DNA of 14,200 nt from Bacteroidales bacterium. GTDB taxonomy: Bacteria; Bacteroidota; Bacteroidia; Bacteroidales; Muribaculaceae. Below the pieces are notes generated by a model. It searched no databases, was not told where the DNA came from, and saw nothing but the letters and a program-made list of their open reading frames with translations. The DNA lies in contig DXXM01000050.1 in assembly GCA_019416285.1 (NCBI GenBank), positions 1 through 14,200 on the forward strand, in the 5' to 3' direction. Below, in pieces: positions 1 through 7,170 of the stretch (position 1 is the first letter of the stretch; the number at the start of each line of letters is the position of its first letter). The translations under genes and the position numbers were made by a program.

Positions 1-78
1 TAACATTTTATATAATGTCAGGGACACCCTATCGCAATTAACCGAAAAATCAGCAGTTTCAACCGTAAAAATCGCAAG

Positions 79-1173
79 CTAAGCCTTGCGGCGCACCACG
101 CATATCGGCTCGCACACGGCCCCCACCTGCTGCTTATAGGGTTCGTCGCCGCGGCAGAGGTCGAAGTCGCGCACACCGTTGGCATAACACCACTTCATTA
201 TCTCGCGCAGCATCAGTATGCCGGGAGCATGGTTGCGGAAACGGAAATCAATAGCCAGCTTCGGCACCACGATATAATCGTCATATTTATACAGAAACGC
301 AAATGCCGCCGGCTCTCCGTTGATTTCAAACACGAAAAGCCTTGAGGCATCGAGTCGGCCGAAACTTGCCGTTTTCATGCCCGCCTCTACCTCGCGGCGT
401 GCTTCCCAGTCACAGGCCACGCGCCGGAGCAGTCCGGCTTTCTTGCCGTTCCACTGCAATTTGCGGCGGTAAAACCCCTGCCATATCCTCATCCAGTAGT
501 CGGCCGTCGGCGCGTCGTGGCGGTCAAACACTCTCAGCTCCCAGCTCAGGTCTCCGTGAGTGAAGTGATTGCTGCGGGTCTGTATGTTGTGGCGCAGTTT
601 CTTGCTGAGGGAGGCATAATAGGCGTCGAAATCCTCGAAACTGTCGAGCGGGATGTGATAGCTCTCCCGCTCCTTCACGCTTATGCCCGAAATGGCCGCG
701 AGAGCGCTGACAAAGGGCGCTCCGGCAGGCATATCGTTCAGTTTTAGTTTCATCCGGCAGTAACGGGCCATGAAGAATGCGGCGAGCTCACGGAAGCAGG
801 TGTCATCCTTGCCACCGGCGGTCAGATTGAGCGTCGAGGAGGCATTGTTGATGCCCGACGTTTTCCACGACACCGGTTCTACCTTCTTCGAGGGAAACAG
901 GGTCACGAGCATCGGCAGAATCACCTTCAGCTCTCCTTCCTGACGTACGGTAAGATATTCCACCCGCTTCATCCGCCGCCACAGGGCGCCTTTGGAGCGG
1001 TAATAGCCGTCGACAAACTCGTTCCAGTCGTAGGTCTGATAATACGAATAGTCCACAGGCTTACCCTCGCCGCTTTTCAGGAGCGACAAGGCCTCTCCGT
1101 CCATCCGTCGCCACTCTTTCTCCAGACTCCGGATGTCGGTCACCACCGCGCAGGAAATGTCCCGTTCAGCCAT
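79..1173 (-). CDS. GNAT-superfamily acyltransferase, BioF2/FemAB-like
   Basis: This 364-residue protein resembles the GNAT acetyltransferases of the BioF2/CelD type (Acetyltransf_6 fold), which have two tandem GNAT-like halves and transfer acyl or aminoacyl groups to envelope or polysaccharide substrates. The C-terminal half shows the family's usual signs: a basic stretch KKLRHNIQTRSN (about 191-202), a strand with FVFEINGEPAAFAFLYKYDD (280-299), and the late motif DFDLCRGDEPYKQQVG (336-351), which matches the family's GxxxYK signature. I see no signal peptide or membrane segment, so it is probably cytosolic. It starts 10 bases after the pyrF stop on the same strand, so it is almost certainly co-transcribed with prfA and pyrF, although neither suggests its substrate. 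The start is the first ATG after pyrF and gives a normal family length. Family assignment is fairly sure; substrate is unknown. Confidence 0.75.
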   Translation of the reverse strand: MAERDISCAVVTDIRSLEKEWRRMDGEALSLLKSGEGKPVDYSYYQTYDWNEFVDGYYRSKGALWRRMKRVEYLTVRQEGELKVILPMLVTLFPSKKVEPVSWKTSGINNASSTLNLTAGGKDDTCFRELAAFFMARYCRMKLKLNDMPAGAPFVSALAAISGISVKERESYHIPLDSFEDFDAYYASLSKKLRHNIQTRSNHFTHGDLSWELRVFDRHDAPTADYWMRIWQGFYRRKLQWNGKKAGLLRRVACDWEARREVEAGMKTASFGRLDASRLFVFEINGEPAAFAFLYKYDDYIVVPKLAIDFRFRNHAPGILMLREIMKWCYANGVRDFDLCRGDEPYKQQVGAVCEPICVVRRKA

Positions 1174-1183
1174 TGGTCTGTTT

Positions 1184-2014
1184 TCAGAGCACTCCGTAAG
1201 TGGAAAGAAGTATGGTCATGTGGTCACGGAGCTTGCGCGCCTCGGCTGCGGCAGCTTCAGCGAAATCCTCGTCAGACGAAGCGTAGATAATGCCGCGCGA
1301 TGAGTTGACGAGCAGACCGCACTCGGGGGTCATACCCCACTTGGCCACTTCCTCAAGACTTCCGCCCTGCGCGCCGACACCGGGCACAAGGAGGAACGAC
1401 GAGGGAGCCACACGGCGCACCTCGGCGAACATAGCGCCCTGCGTTGCGCCGACCACAAACATCAGATTGTCCGGAGTGCCCCACTTCTGTGCGGTTTCGA
1501 GCACCTGCTCGAACAGGCGGGTACCGGTCATGTCGGTGAGGAACTGGAAGTCGCGGCTTCCGGGATTGGAAGTGAGCGCGAGCAGAATCACCCACTTGCC
1601 TTCATAGTCCATGAAAGGCTTCACGCTGTCAAAGCCCATGTAAGGTGCCACGGTGATTGCATCCACACCCATGTTCTCGAAAAACGCACGGGCGTAGAGC
1701 GACGAGGTGTTGCCGATGTCGCCGCGCTTGGCGTCGGCGATGATGAGCTGGTCGGGATAATTCTCGCGAATATACCTGACAGTGCGGTCAAGTGCCTTCC
1801 ATCCGTCCACTCCGAGACTCTCGTAGAATGCTGTGTTGGGTTTATAGGCCACGCAGTAAGGTGCGGTGGCGTCGATGATGGCTTTGTTGAAGGCAAAAAT
1901 CGGATCCTCTTCGTTGAGTAGGTGCTGCGGGATTTTCTTGATATCAGTGTCAAGGCCTACACAGAGAAAAGAACCTTTCTTTTTAATCTGTTCGATGATT
2001 TGCTGGCGGTTCAT
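1184..2014 (-). CDS. pyrF: orotidine 5'-phosphate decarboxylase (class II)
   Basis: This enzyme decarboxylates OMP to UMP, the last step of de novo pyrimidine synthesis, in the cytosol. The 276-residue length and sequence fit the longer subfamily 2 enzymes rather than the roughly 230-residue E. coli type. Visible signatures are FLCVGLDTD (16-24) at the first barrel strand, the catalytic motif DAKRGD (94-99) with lysine 96 and aspartates 94 and 99, VPGVGAQGG (210-218) and NSSRGIIYAS (237-246), which form the phosphate-gripping loops. It lies 58 bases downstream of prfA on the same strand, and I find no TAnnTTTG box in that gap, so it is probably read from the prfA promoter. The neighbouring prfA-pyrF pair also occurs, from memory, in other Bacteroidales. 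No odd features. Confidence 0.97.
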   Translation of the reverse strand: MNRQQIIEQIKKKGSFLCVGLDTDIKKIPQHLLNEEDPIFAFNKAIIDATAPYCVAYKPNTAFYESLGVDGWKALDRTVRYIRENYPDQLIIADAKRGDIGNTSSLYARAFFENMGVDAITVAPYMGFDSVKPFMDYEGKWVILLALTSNPGSRDFQFLTDMTGTRLFEQVLETAQKWGTPDNLMFVVGATQGAMFAEVRRVAPSSFLLVPGVGAQGGSLEEVAKWGMTPECGLLVNSSRGIIYASSDEDFAEAAAAEARKLRDHMTILLSTYGVL

Positions 2015-2072
2015 ATATTTTTATATCGTTGTTATTGTTTACAGATTTATTCTATGTCTCACTATATTTTTT

Positions 2073-3182
2073 CTACAGCTCCGCGGCTTTGAGTTTCTCG
2101 GCGTTCTCAGCTATGATTAGCTGGTCGATTACGTCCTGAATCTCCCCGTCCATGAAAGCCTGGAGATTATATATAGTATAGTTTATGCGGTGGTCGGTGA
2201 TTCGGCCCTGCGGATAGTTGTATGTGCGGATTTTCGCCGAGCGGTCGCCGGTCGACACGAGGGTCTTGCGGCGCGAGGCTATATCGTCGATATACTTCTG
2301 ATGCTCCTTGTCATATATAAAGGTGCGCAGGCGGCTGAGTGCACGCTCCTTATTCTTGGGCTGGTCGCGGGTTTCCGTACACTCTATCAGAATCTCCTCA
2401 GTCTCTCCGGTGTTGGGATTGCGCCACATATAGCGCAGACGTACTCCCGACTCGACCTTGTTGACGTTCTGACCGCCGGCACCGCCGGAGCGGAAGGTGT
2501 CCCATTTGATTTCGCCCTCGTTGATTTCCACATCGAAGGCCTCCGCTTCGGGGAGCACAGCCACGGTAGCGGCCGAGGTGTGTACGCGGCCCTGAGTCTC
2601 CGTGGCCGGCACACGCTGGACGCGGTGTACGCCGCTCTCATATTTCAGCGTGCCGTAGACATTGTCGCCGGTCACAGCCACCACGATTTCCTTGAATCCG
2701 CCGGCAGCTCCCTCGCTGAAACTGGTCACGGCCACATTCCAGCCCTTCGACTCGCAATACTTGACATACATCTTATATAAGTCGCCGGCAAATATGGCGG
2801 CTTCGTCGCCACCGGTTCCTCCACGGATTTCGAGGATGGCGTTTTTCGAATCCTCAGGGTCGGCGGGAATGAGCAGGAGCTTGATTTCCTCCTCGAGAGC
2901 CGGGATAGCCTCGGTAGCCTCGTCGAGTTCAGTCTTGGCCATATCGCGCAGCTCGGGGTCGTTTTCCGAGGCAAGCACCTCGCGCGCCTCCTCGATGTTG
3001 CCGAGGAGTGTGCGGTAGCGGCGGGTCACGGCCGTCAGTTTTTCAAGATCCTTATATTCTTTTGTCAGACGCACATAGCGCTTCATGTCCTGGATGACAG
3101 AGGGGTCGGTGATGAGCGTGCCCACTTCCTCGAAGCGGGCATCTATGCCGTCAAGACGCGATAAAAGGGAGTTTTCTGCCAT
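2073..3182 (-). CDS. prfA: peptide chain release factor 1
   Basis: RF1 recognises UAA and UAG stop codons in the ribosomal A site and triggers peptide release. The protein is 369 residues, close to the usual 355-370. The codon-reading tripeptide is PAT (192-194, within RVPATETQGRV), which marks RF1; RF2 would carry SPF. The peptidyl-transfer motif GGQ is at 236-238 inside RSGGAGGQNVNKV. The N-terminal domain (about 1-110) is charged and helical, as in the family. The next motif, RGGTGGDEAAIFAGDL, introduces the core. There is no in-frame stop near residue 25, so the programmed frameshift typical of RF2 genes is absent. The gene heads the prfA-pyrF-acyltransferase run and is divergent from thrA across a 282-base promoter region. 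Confidence 0.97.
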   Translation of the reverse strand: MAENSLLSRLDGIDARFEEVGTLITDPSVIQDMKRYVRLTKEYKDLEKLTAVTRRYRTLLGNIEEAREVLASENDPELRDMAKTELDEATEAIPALEEEIKLLLIPADPEDSKNAILEIRGGTGGDEAAIFAGDLYKMYVKYCESKGWNVAVTSFSEGAAGGFKEIVVAVTGDNVYGTLKYESGVHRVQRVPATETQGRVHTSAATVAVLPEAEAFDVEINEGEIKWDTFRSGGAGGQNVNKVESGVRLRYMWRNPNTGETEEILIECTETRDQPKNKERALSRLRTFIYDKEHQKYIDDIASRRKTLVSTGDRSAKIRTYNYPQGRITDHRINYTIYNLQAFMDGEIQDVIDQLIIAENAEKLKAAEL

Positions 3183-3204
3183 AAATCTCTTTTGTTTCGA
3201 ATTG

Positions 3205-3212
3205 CAAAGTTA
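3205..3212 (-). promoter_or_regulatory. -7 box of a probable prfA promoter
   Basis: Read on the minus strand this is TAACTTTG, an exact match to the Bacteroidetes -7 consensus TAnnTTTG, 23 bases upstream of the prfA start codon. This would give a very short leader. No clear TTTG -33 element sits at the expected 19-20 base distance, so the call rests on the -7 box and its position alone. Confidence 0.5.
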
Positions 3213-3233
3213 CAAAAAATCGCCGACATAAGC

Positions 3234-3277
3234 CTTATCGCCCCTCTTATCGGCAAAAGTTTTTGTTTCCTTTTGCC
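3234..3277. promoter_or_regulatory. direct and inverted repeats between divergent promoters
   Basis: The heptamer CTTATCG occurs twice, at 3234-3240 and 3246-3252, exactly 12 bases apart. It is followed at once by a perfect 8-bp inverted repeat, GGCAAAAG (3252-3259) and CTTTTGCC (3270-3277), with a 10-base T-rich spacer. This lies upstream of the probable prfA -7 box and 58 bases before the thr -33 element, so it could bind a regulator of either direction. No known regulator motif is recognised, and chance cannot be excluded in A/T-rich DNA. Confidence 0.3.
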
Positions 3278-3302
3278 CAAAACAGACAAAAAGATGCTAA
3301 AA

Positions 3303-3316
3303 AACATATTTATGTT
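3303..3316. promoter_or_regulatory. palindrome upstream of the thr promoter
   Basis: AACATA-TT-TATGTT is a perfect 6-bp inverted repeat with a 2-base centre. It ends 18 bases before the proposed thr -33 element, a position typical of an activator site. The binding protein is unknown. Confidence 0.3.
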
Positions 3317-3334
3317 AAGATTTTTTACAAAAAC

Positions 3335-3366
3335 ATTGCCGTGACAGATAAATTTATCTAATTTTG
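3335..3366 (+). promoter_or_regulatory. probable promoter of the thrA-apgM-thrC operon
   Basis: ATTG at 3335-3338 stands in for the -33 TTTG element, and TAATTTTG at 3359-3366 matches TAnnTTTG exactly, with a 20-base spacer. Transcription should begin near 3372 and give a leader of about 93 bases before thrA. This is the only good match in the divergent region for the plus strand. Confidence 0.6.
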
Positions 3367-3398
3367 TCCCTACATCAAACAACTGCTCGTAAAGTTTC

Positions 3399-3440
3399 GG
3401 TCCGCCCGCTCATGCCGGCCATCACCGGCGCGTCCGGACC
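3399..3440 (+). promoter_or_regulatory. two-stem leader hairpin before thrA
   Basis: The leader can fold into an outer stem GGTCCG (3399-3404) with CGGACC (3435-3440) that encloses a second stem GCCGG (3414-3418) with CCGGC (3425-3429) and a 6-base loop. No U-tract follows, so it does not look like an intrinsic terminator. It could slow transcription or hide the start of the small reading frame at 3412. The pairings are seen directly; a regulatory role is inferred. Confidence 0.4.
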
Positions 3441-3468
3441 ACTACCCCAACTCCAAACAACAAAATGA
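3412..3468 (+). CDS. candidate 18-codon thr leader peptide
   Basis: An ATG inside the leader hairpin opens a short frame that encodes MPAITGASGPLPQLQTTK and stops at TGA 3466-3468. The stop overlaps the thrA ATG (3465-3467) as ATGA, the classic arrangement for translational coupling. Three of 18 codons are threonine, two of them adjacent (ACA ACA) just before the end, and an Ile-Thr pair (ATC ACC) lies over the inner stem. This recalls enterobacterial thr leader peptides but is much less enriched in threonine. It is the only ATG in the leader. It may be chance; there is no proof of translation. Confidence 0.3.
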   Translation: MPAITGASGPLPQLQTTK

Positions 3469-5897
3469 AAGTATTAAAATTTGGCGGAACATCCGTAGGT
3501 TCCGCAAACAGCATCCTGAATCTCAGGAAAATCGTCGAAGGCCAGAGCCGTCCCACAGTAGTAGTCGTCAGTGCTCTCGGAGGAGTCACAGATCTTTTAA
3601 TCAAGACAGCGCGTCTCGCAGCAGACGGCCGTGAGGATTACAAAGCGCTTTTTGACGGAATCGTCACACGACACCATGAAATGATTGACGCCGTCATCAC
3701 CGACGGACGCGCCGAACTCATCTCCGAAACCGATTCGCTTCTCAACGAACTTTCGTCAATATATCAGGGAGTATTCCTTATCCGCGACCTCAGCCCCAAG
3801 ACCCAGGCAGCCATCGTCAGCTACGGCGAGCGCCTGAGCAGCCGCATCGTCTCCCGTCTCATTCCCGGAAGTGTGCTCCACGACTCCCGTTCATTCATCC
3901 GTACCGAGCGCAAGCATGGCCGCGCGGTGCTCGACAGCGAACTCTCCCGCCGCCTCGTCTGCGAGGAGTTCGCTCCCGGAAAGCTCGAAGGCCGCATCCA
4001 CATCGTCCCCGGCTTCATCAGCTCTGACAAACACACCGGCGAGGTCACCAATCTCGGACGCGGAGGCAGCGACTACACCGCCTCTATCATAGCAGCGGCG
4101 CTCGACGCCGAGGCACTTGAGATATGGACCGACGTGGACGGCTTCATGACCGCCGACCCGCGGGTAATCCCCACCGCCTACACCATCAACTCTCTGAGCT
4201 ATGTGGAGGCAATGGAGCTCTGCAACTTCGGAGCCAAAGTCATCTATCCCCCCACAATCTATCCCGTCTGCGTCAAGAATATACCCATCTGGGTCAAAAA
4301 CACCTTCAACCCCGAAGGCACCGGCACTATCATCCGCGACAAAATCGAGGACGACTGCAAGCCCATCAAGGGTATCTCGAGCATCAGCGGCACCTCCCTA
4401 ATCACCGTCACAGGTCTGTCGATGGTAGGTGTGATAGGTGTGAACCGCCGTATCTTCGCCGCGCTCGCCGACAACGGTATCTCCGTGTTCATGGTCAGCC
4501 AGGCGTCGTCGGAAAACTCCACCTCAATCGGTGTCCGCGACGAGGATGCCGACGAAGCCATCCGCGTGCTCAACCATGAGTTCGCCAAGGAAATCGACGA
4601 AGGCGCCATGTTCCCCATGCACGCCGAAAGCGGTCTCGCCACCATAGCCATCGTAGGCGAAAACATGAAACACACACCCGGCATTGCCGGCAAGCTCTTC
4701 GGCACTCTCGGCCGCAGCGGTATCAGCGTGATTGCCTGCGCGCAGGGTGCCAGCGAGACCAACATCTCATTCGTGGTCCACGGCGATTACCTCCGCAAAT
4801 CGCTCAACGTAATCCACGACTCTTTCTTCCTCAGCGAATACAAGGAGCTCAACCTCTTCATCTGCGGTGTGGGTACCGTGGGCGGCATGCTCATCGAGCA
4901 GATACGCAGCCAGCAGGAGAAACTGCGCCGCACCCACCGCCTGCAACTTAACGTGGTGGGCATAGCATCAAGCCGTCGCGCCATTTTCAACCGCGCCGGA
5001 ATCGACCTCGCCAACTACCGCGAGCTCCTCGACAACAGTCCTGAAAGCGACATCTCCCGCCTGCGCGACGAGGTAGTGGGCATGAACATATTCAACAGCG
5101 TGTTCGTGGACTGCACCGCAAGCAAGGATGTGGCCGCGCTCTATCAGACATTCCTTGACCACAATATCTCGGTTGTCGCCGCCAACAAGGTCGCGGCATC
5201 GAGCAGCTACGACATCTACCGCCGCCTGAAAGACACTGCCCTTGCCCGCGGCGTCAAATATCTCTTCGAGACAAACGTAGGAGCAGGTCTGCCGATTATA
5301 GGTACCATCAACGACCTTCTCTCCTCAGGCGACCGCATCCTGAAAATCGAAGCCGTCCTCAGCGGCACTCTCAACTTTATCTTCAACGCCCTTTCAGCCG
5401 ATGTACCCTTCTCGGAGACAGTGCGTCTTGCCAAGGAACTCGGCTACAGCGAGCCCGACCCGCGCATCGACCTCAGCGGTCAGGACGTGGTGCGCAAACT
5501 CGTCATCCTCACCCGCGAGGGTGGCTACACGGCTGAGCAGGCCGACGTGGAGAAGCATCTCTTCATCCCCGAGGATCTTTTCAACGGCTCCATCGAGGAT
5601 TTCTGGCGCCGTCTGCCCGAACTCGACGCAGATTTCGAGGAGCGCCGCAAGGTGCTGGAGGCCGAGGGCAAGCGCTGGCGTTTCGTGGCACGCATGGAGA
5701 TGGGCCGCATGAGCGTAGGGCTTGAGGCTGTGGACAGCCGCCATCCCTTCTACGGACTCGAAGGTTCCAACAATATAGTTCTCCTCACCACCGAGCGCTA
5801 CAAAGAGTACCCGATGCTCATTCAGGGCTATGGCGCCGGTGCGGAAGTGACCGCGGCCGGAGTGTTTGCCAACATCATGTCGACCGTCAACAACTGA
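3465..5897 (+). CDS. thrA: bifunctional aspartokinase / homoserine dehydrogenase
   Basis: An 810-residue fusion enzyme for the first and third steps from aspartate to threonine. The aspartokinase half (about 1-295) starts with KFGGTSVGS (5-13) and carries GRGGSDYTA (198-206) for ATP and aspartate binding. Residues about 305-450 hold paired ACT-type regulatory modules, including GISVIACAQGASETNISF, the region where threonine inhibits this family. The homoserine dehydrogenase half has the NAD(P) loop GVGTVGG (468-474), AANKVA (572-577), the substrate motif FETNVGAGLPII (601-612), SGTLNFIF (633-640) and GYSEPDPRIDLSGQDVVRKL (660-679). Length matches E. coli ThrA (820). The start is fixed by the canonical N-terminus. 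It leads an operon with the apgM-like gene 7 bases downstream and thrC after that. Feedback inhibition by threonine is expected from the family but cannot be seen directly. Confidence 0.97.
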   Translation: MKVLKFGGTSVGSANSILNLRKIVEGQSRPTVVVVSALGGVTDLLIKTARLAADGREDYKALFDGIVTRHHEMIDAVITDGRAELISETDSLLNELSSIYQGVFLIRDLSPKTQAAIVSYGERLSSRIVSRLIPGSVLHDSRSFIRTERKHGRAVLDSELSRRLVCEEFAPGKLEGRIHIVPGFISSDKHTGEVTNLGRGGSDYTASIIAAALDAEALEIWTDVDGFMTADPRVIPTAYTINSLSYVEAMELCNFGAKVIYPPTIYPVCVKNIPIWVKNTFNPEGTGTIIRDKIEDDCKPIKGISSISGTSLITVTGLSMVGVIGVNRRIFAALADNGISVFMVSQASSENSTSIGVRDEDADEAIRVLNHEFAKEIDEGAMFPMHAESGLATIAIVGENMKHTPGIAGKLFGTLGRSGISVIACAQGASETNISFVVHGDYLRKSLNVIHDSFFLSEYKELNLFICGVGTVGGMLIEQIRSQQEKLRRTHRLQLNVVGIASSRRAIFNRAGIDLANYRELLDNSPESDISRLRDEVVGMNIFNSVFVDCTASKDVAALYQTFLDHNISVVAANKVAASSSYDIYRRLKDTALARGVKYLFETNVGAGLPIIGTINDLLSSGDRILKIEAVLSGTLNFIFNALSADVPFSETVRLAKELGYSEPDPRIDLSGQDVVRKLVILTREGGYTAEQADVEKHLFIPEDLFNGSIEDFWRRLPELDADFEERRKVLEAEGKRWRFVARMEMGRMSVGLEAVDSRHPFYGLEGSNNIVLLTTERYKEYPMLIQGYGAGAEVTAAGVFANIMSTVNN

Positions 5898-5904
5898 CCC
5901 CGCC

Positions 5905-7143
5905 ATGAAACATATAATTATCCTCGGCGACGGGATGGCGGACCATCCTGTCGCCCGGCTCGGTGGCAAGACACCCCTTGAATATGCCGATACTCCGGCA
6001 TTTGACCGGCTCGCCCGCGAAGGGCGCTGCGGCATGCTCCAGACCGTCCCCGACGGTTTCTCCCCGGGAAGCGAAGTGGCCAACACCGCCATCCTCGGAT
6101 ATGACCTCGACGAAGTCTACGAGGGGCGCGGACCTCTCGAAGCCGCCAGCATAGGCTATGAAATGGAGCCCGGCGATCTGGCCATGCGCTGCAACATCAT
6201 CACCCTCGGAGCCGGAGGTGAAATCGTCAACCACCACGGCGGTCATCTCACCACCGAAGAGGGCACCGAACTTATAAAGTATCTCGACGAGCGGCTAGGT
6301 TCCGACCGCGTGAAGTTCATACCCGGCATCCAGTACCGCCATCTGCTCGTAATCAAAGGGGGCAACAAGCACGTGGACTGCGCGCCGCCCCACGACAATC
6401 CGGGCAAGCAGTGGCGCCCCCTCCTCCCGCAAGCGGAGCCGCAGTTGGCATCCGAACCGGGCCACGACTCTCCGGAAGAGACCGCCGCACTGCTACGAAA
6501 CCTCATCCTGCACTCTCAGCAGCTGCTTGCCGAGCATCCCTTCAACCGTCAGCGCCGCACCGAGGGCAAACCCGAGGCTAATTCTATCTGGCCCTGGAGT
6601 CCCGGCTACCGCCCCCACATGCTCACATTGCGCGAAATGTTTCCGCAGATTGAAAAAGGCTCCGTCATTACGGCAGTCGACCTCATCCGCGGCATAGGCT
6701 GCTACGCGGGGCTGCGTCCAATCGACGTCCCCGGCGCCACCGGACTTGCCAACACCAACTACGAGAGCAAGACCCGTGCCGCACTCGAGGCTCTTGAGAC
6801 TGACGATTTCGTGTTTCTGCATCTCGAGGCCACCGACGAGGCCGGCCACGACGGTGACCTCGACCTCAAGATAAAGGCCATCGAGTATCTTGACAAACGC
6901 GTGGTGAGCCCGATTATGGAGGAGCTCGCACGCCGCGACGAACCGGTCTGCGTGGCTCTTCTTCCCGACCACCCCACTCCGGTGGAGAGCCGCATCCATG
7001 TCAGCGAACCTGTTCCTTTCGTGATTTACGCGCCCGGCATCGAACCCGACGCCGTCAGCTCCTACAGCGAGGCCGCATGTGCCCGCGGAGCCTACGGCCG
7101 GTTGCGCCTCTCGGAGTTCATGCGGGAATTTATGAAATTTTAA
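5905..7143 (+). CDS. apgM: apgM-family phosphotransferase, probable homoserine kinase
   Basis: A 412-residue alkaline-phosphatase-superfamily protein of the archaeal-type, cofactor-independent phosphoglycerate mutase family. All metal and nucleophile positions are present: D9 in ILGDGMAD, S56 in FSPGSEVANTAILGYD, D311 and H315 in EATDEAGHDGD, D355-H356 in PDHPTP, and H365. The motif NSIWPWSPGYRP (226-237) differs from the NAIWLWGQG-like version of archaeal mutases. It sits between thrA and thrC, exactly where homoserine kinase is needed, and no GHMP-type thrB is present in the window. From memory, TIGR02535 describes this subfamily as a proposed homoserine kinase on the same argument. Glycolytic mutase activity cannot be excluded. 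The start chosen is ATG 5905, 7 bases after thrA; an upstream in-frame ATG at 5866 would overlap thrA and add 13 residues before the conserved N-terminus. Confidence 0.9.
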   Translation: MKHIIILGDGMADHPVARLGGKTPLEYADTPAFDRLAREGRCGMLQTVPDGFSPGSEVANTAILGYDLDEVYEGRGPLEAASIGYEMEPGDLAMRCNIITLGAGGEIVNHHGGHLTTEEGTELIKYLDERLGSDRVKFIPGIQYRHLLVIKGGNKHVDCAPPHDNPGKQWRPLLPQAEPQLASEPGHDSPEETAALLRNLILHSQQLLAEHPFNRQRRTEGKPEANSIWPWSPGYRPHMLTLREMFPQIEKGSVITAVDLIRGIGCYAGLRPIDVPGATGLANTNYESKTRAALEALETDDFVFLHLEATDEAGHDGDLDLKIKAIEYLDKRVVSPIMEELARRDEPVCVALLPDHPTPVESRIHVSEPVPFVIYAPGIEPDAVSSYSEAACARGAYGRLRLSEFMREFMKF

Positions 7144-7170
7144 GCCCTCAGTTCTTTCAGTTCTTACATT

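Noticed and set aside
1..78. A terminator after the acyltransferase gene on the minus strand
   Set aside because: Only weak short pairings (such as ACATT/AATGT at 4-18 and GGG/CCC near 21-29) are seen, with no convincing stem plus U-tract.
2190..2780. A 196-residue plus-strand frame inside prfA
   Set aside because: It is antisense to intact RF1 with GGQ and PAT motifs; composition reflects the opposite-strand codons.
3183..3464. An intrinsic terminator (attenuator) in the thrA leader
   Set aside because: The hairpin at 3399-3440 is followed by C/A-rich sequence with no run of T.
5866..5904. Upstream in-frame ATG for the apgM-like gene at 5866
   Set aside because: It would overlap the thrA end and add 13 residues before MKHIIILGDGMAD, which is the family's normal N-terminus.
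5394..6246. Overlapping minus-strand open frames across the thrA-apgM junction
   Set aside because: They are shadows of two well-supported plus-strand genes and have no family-like features.
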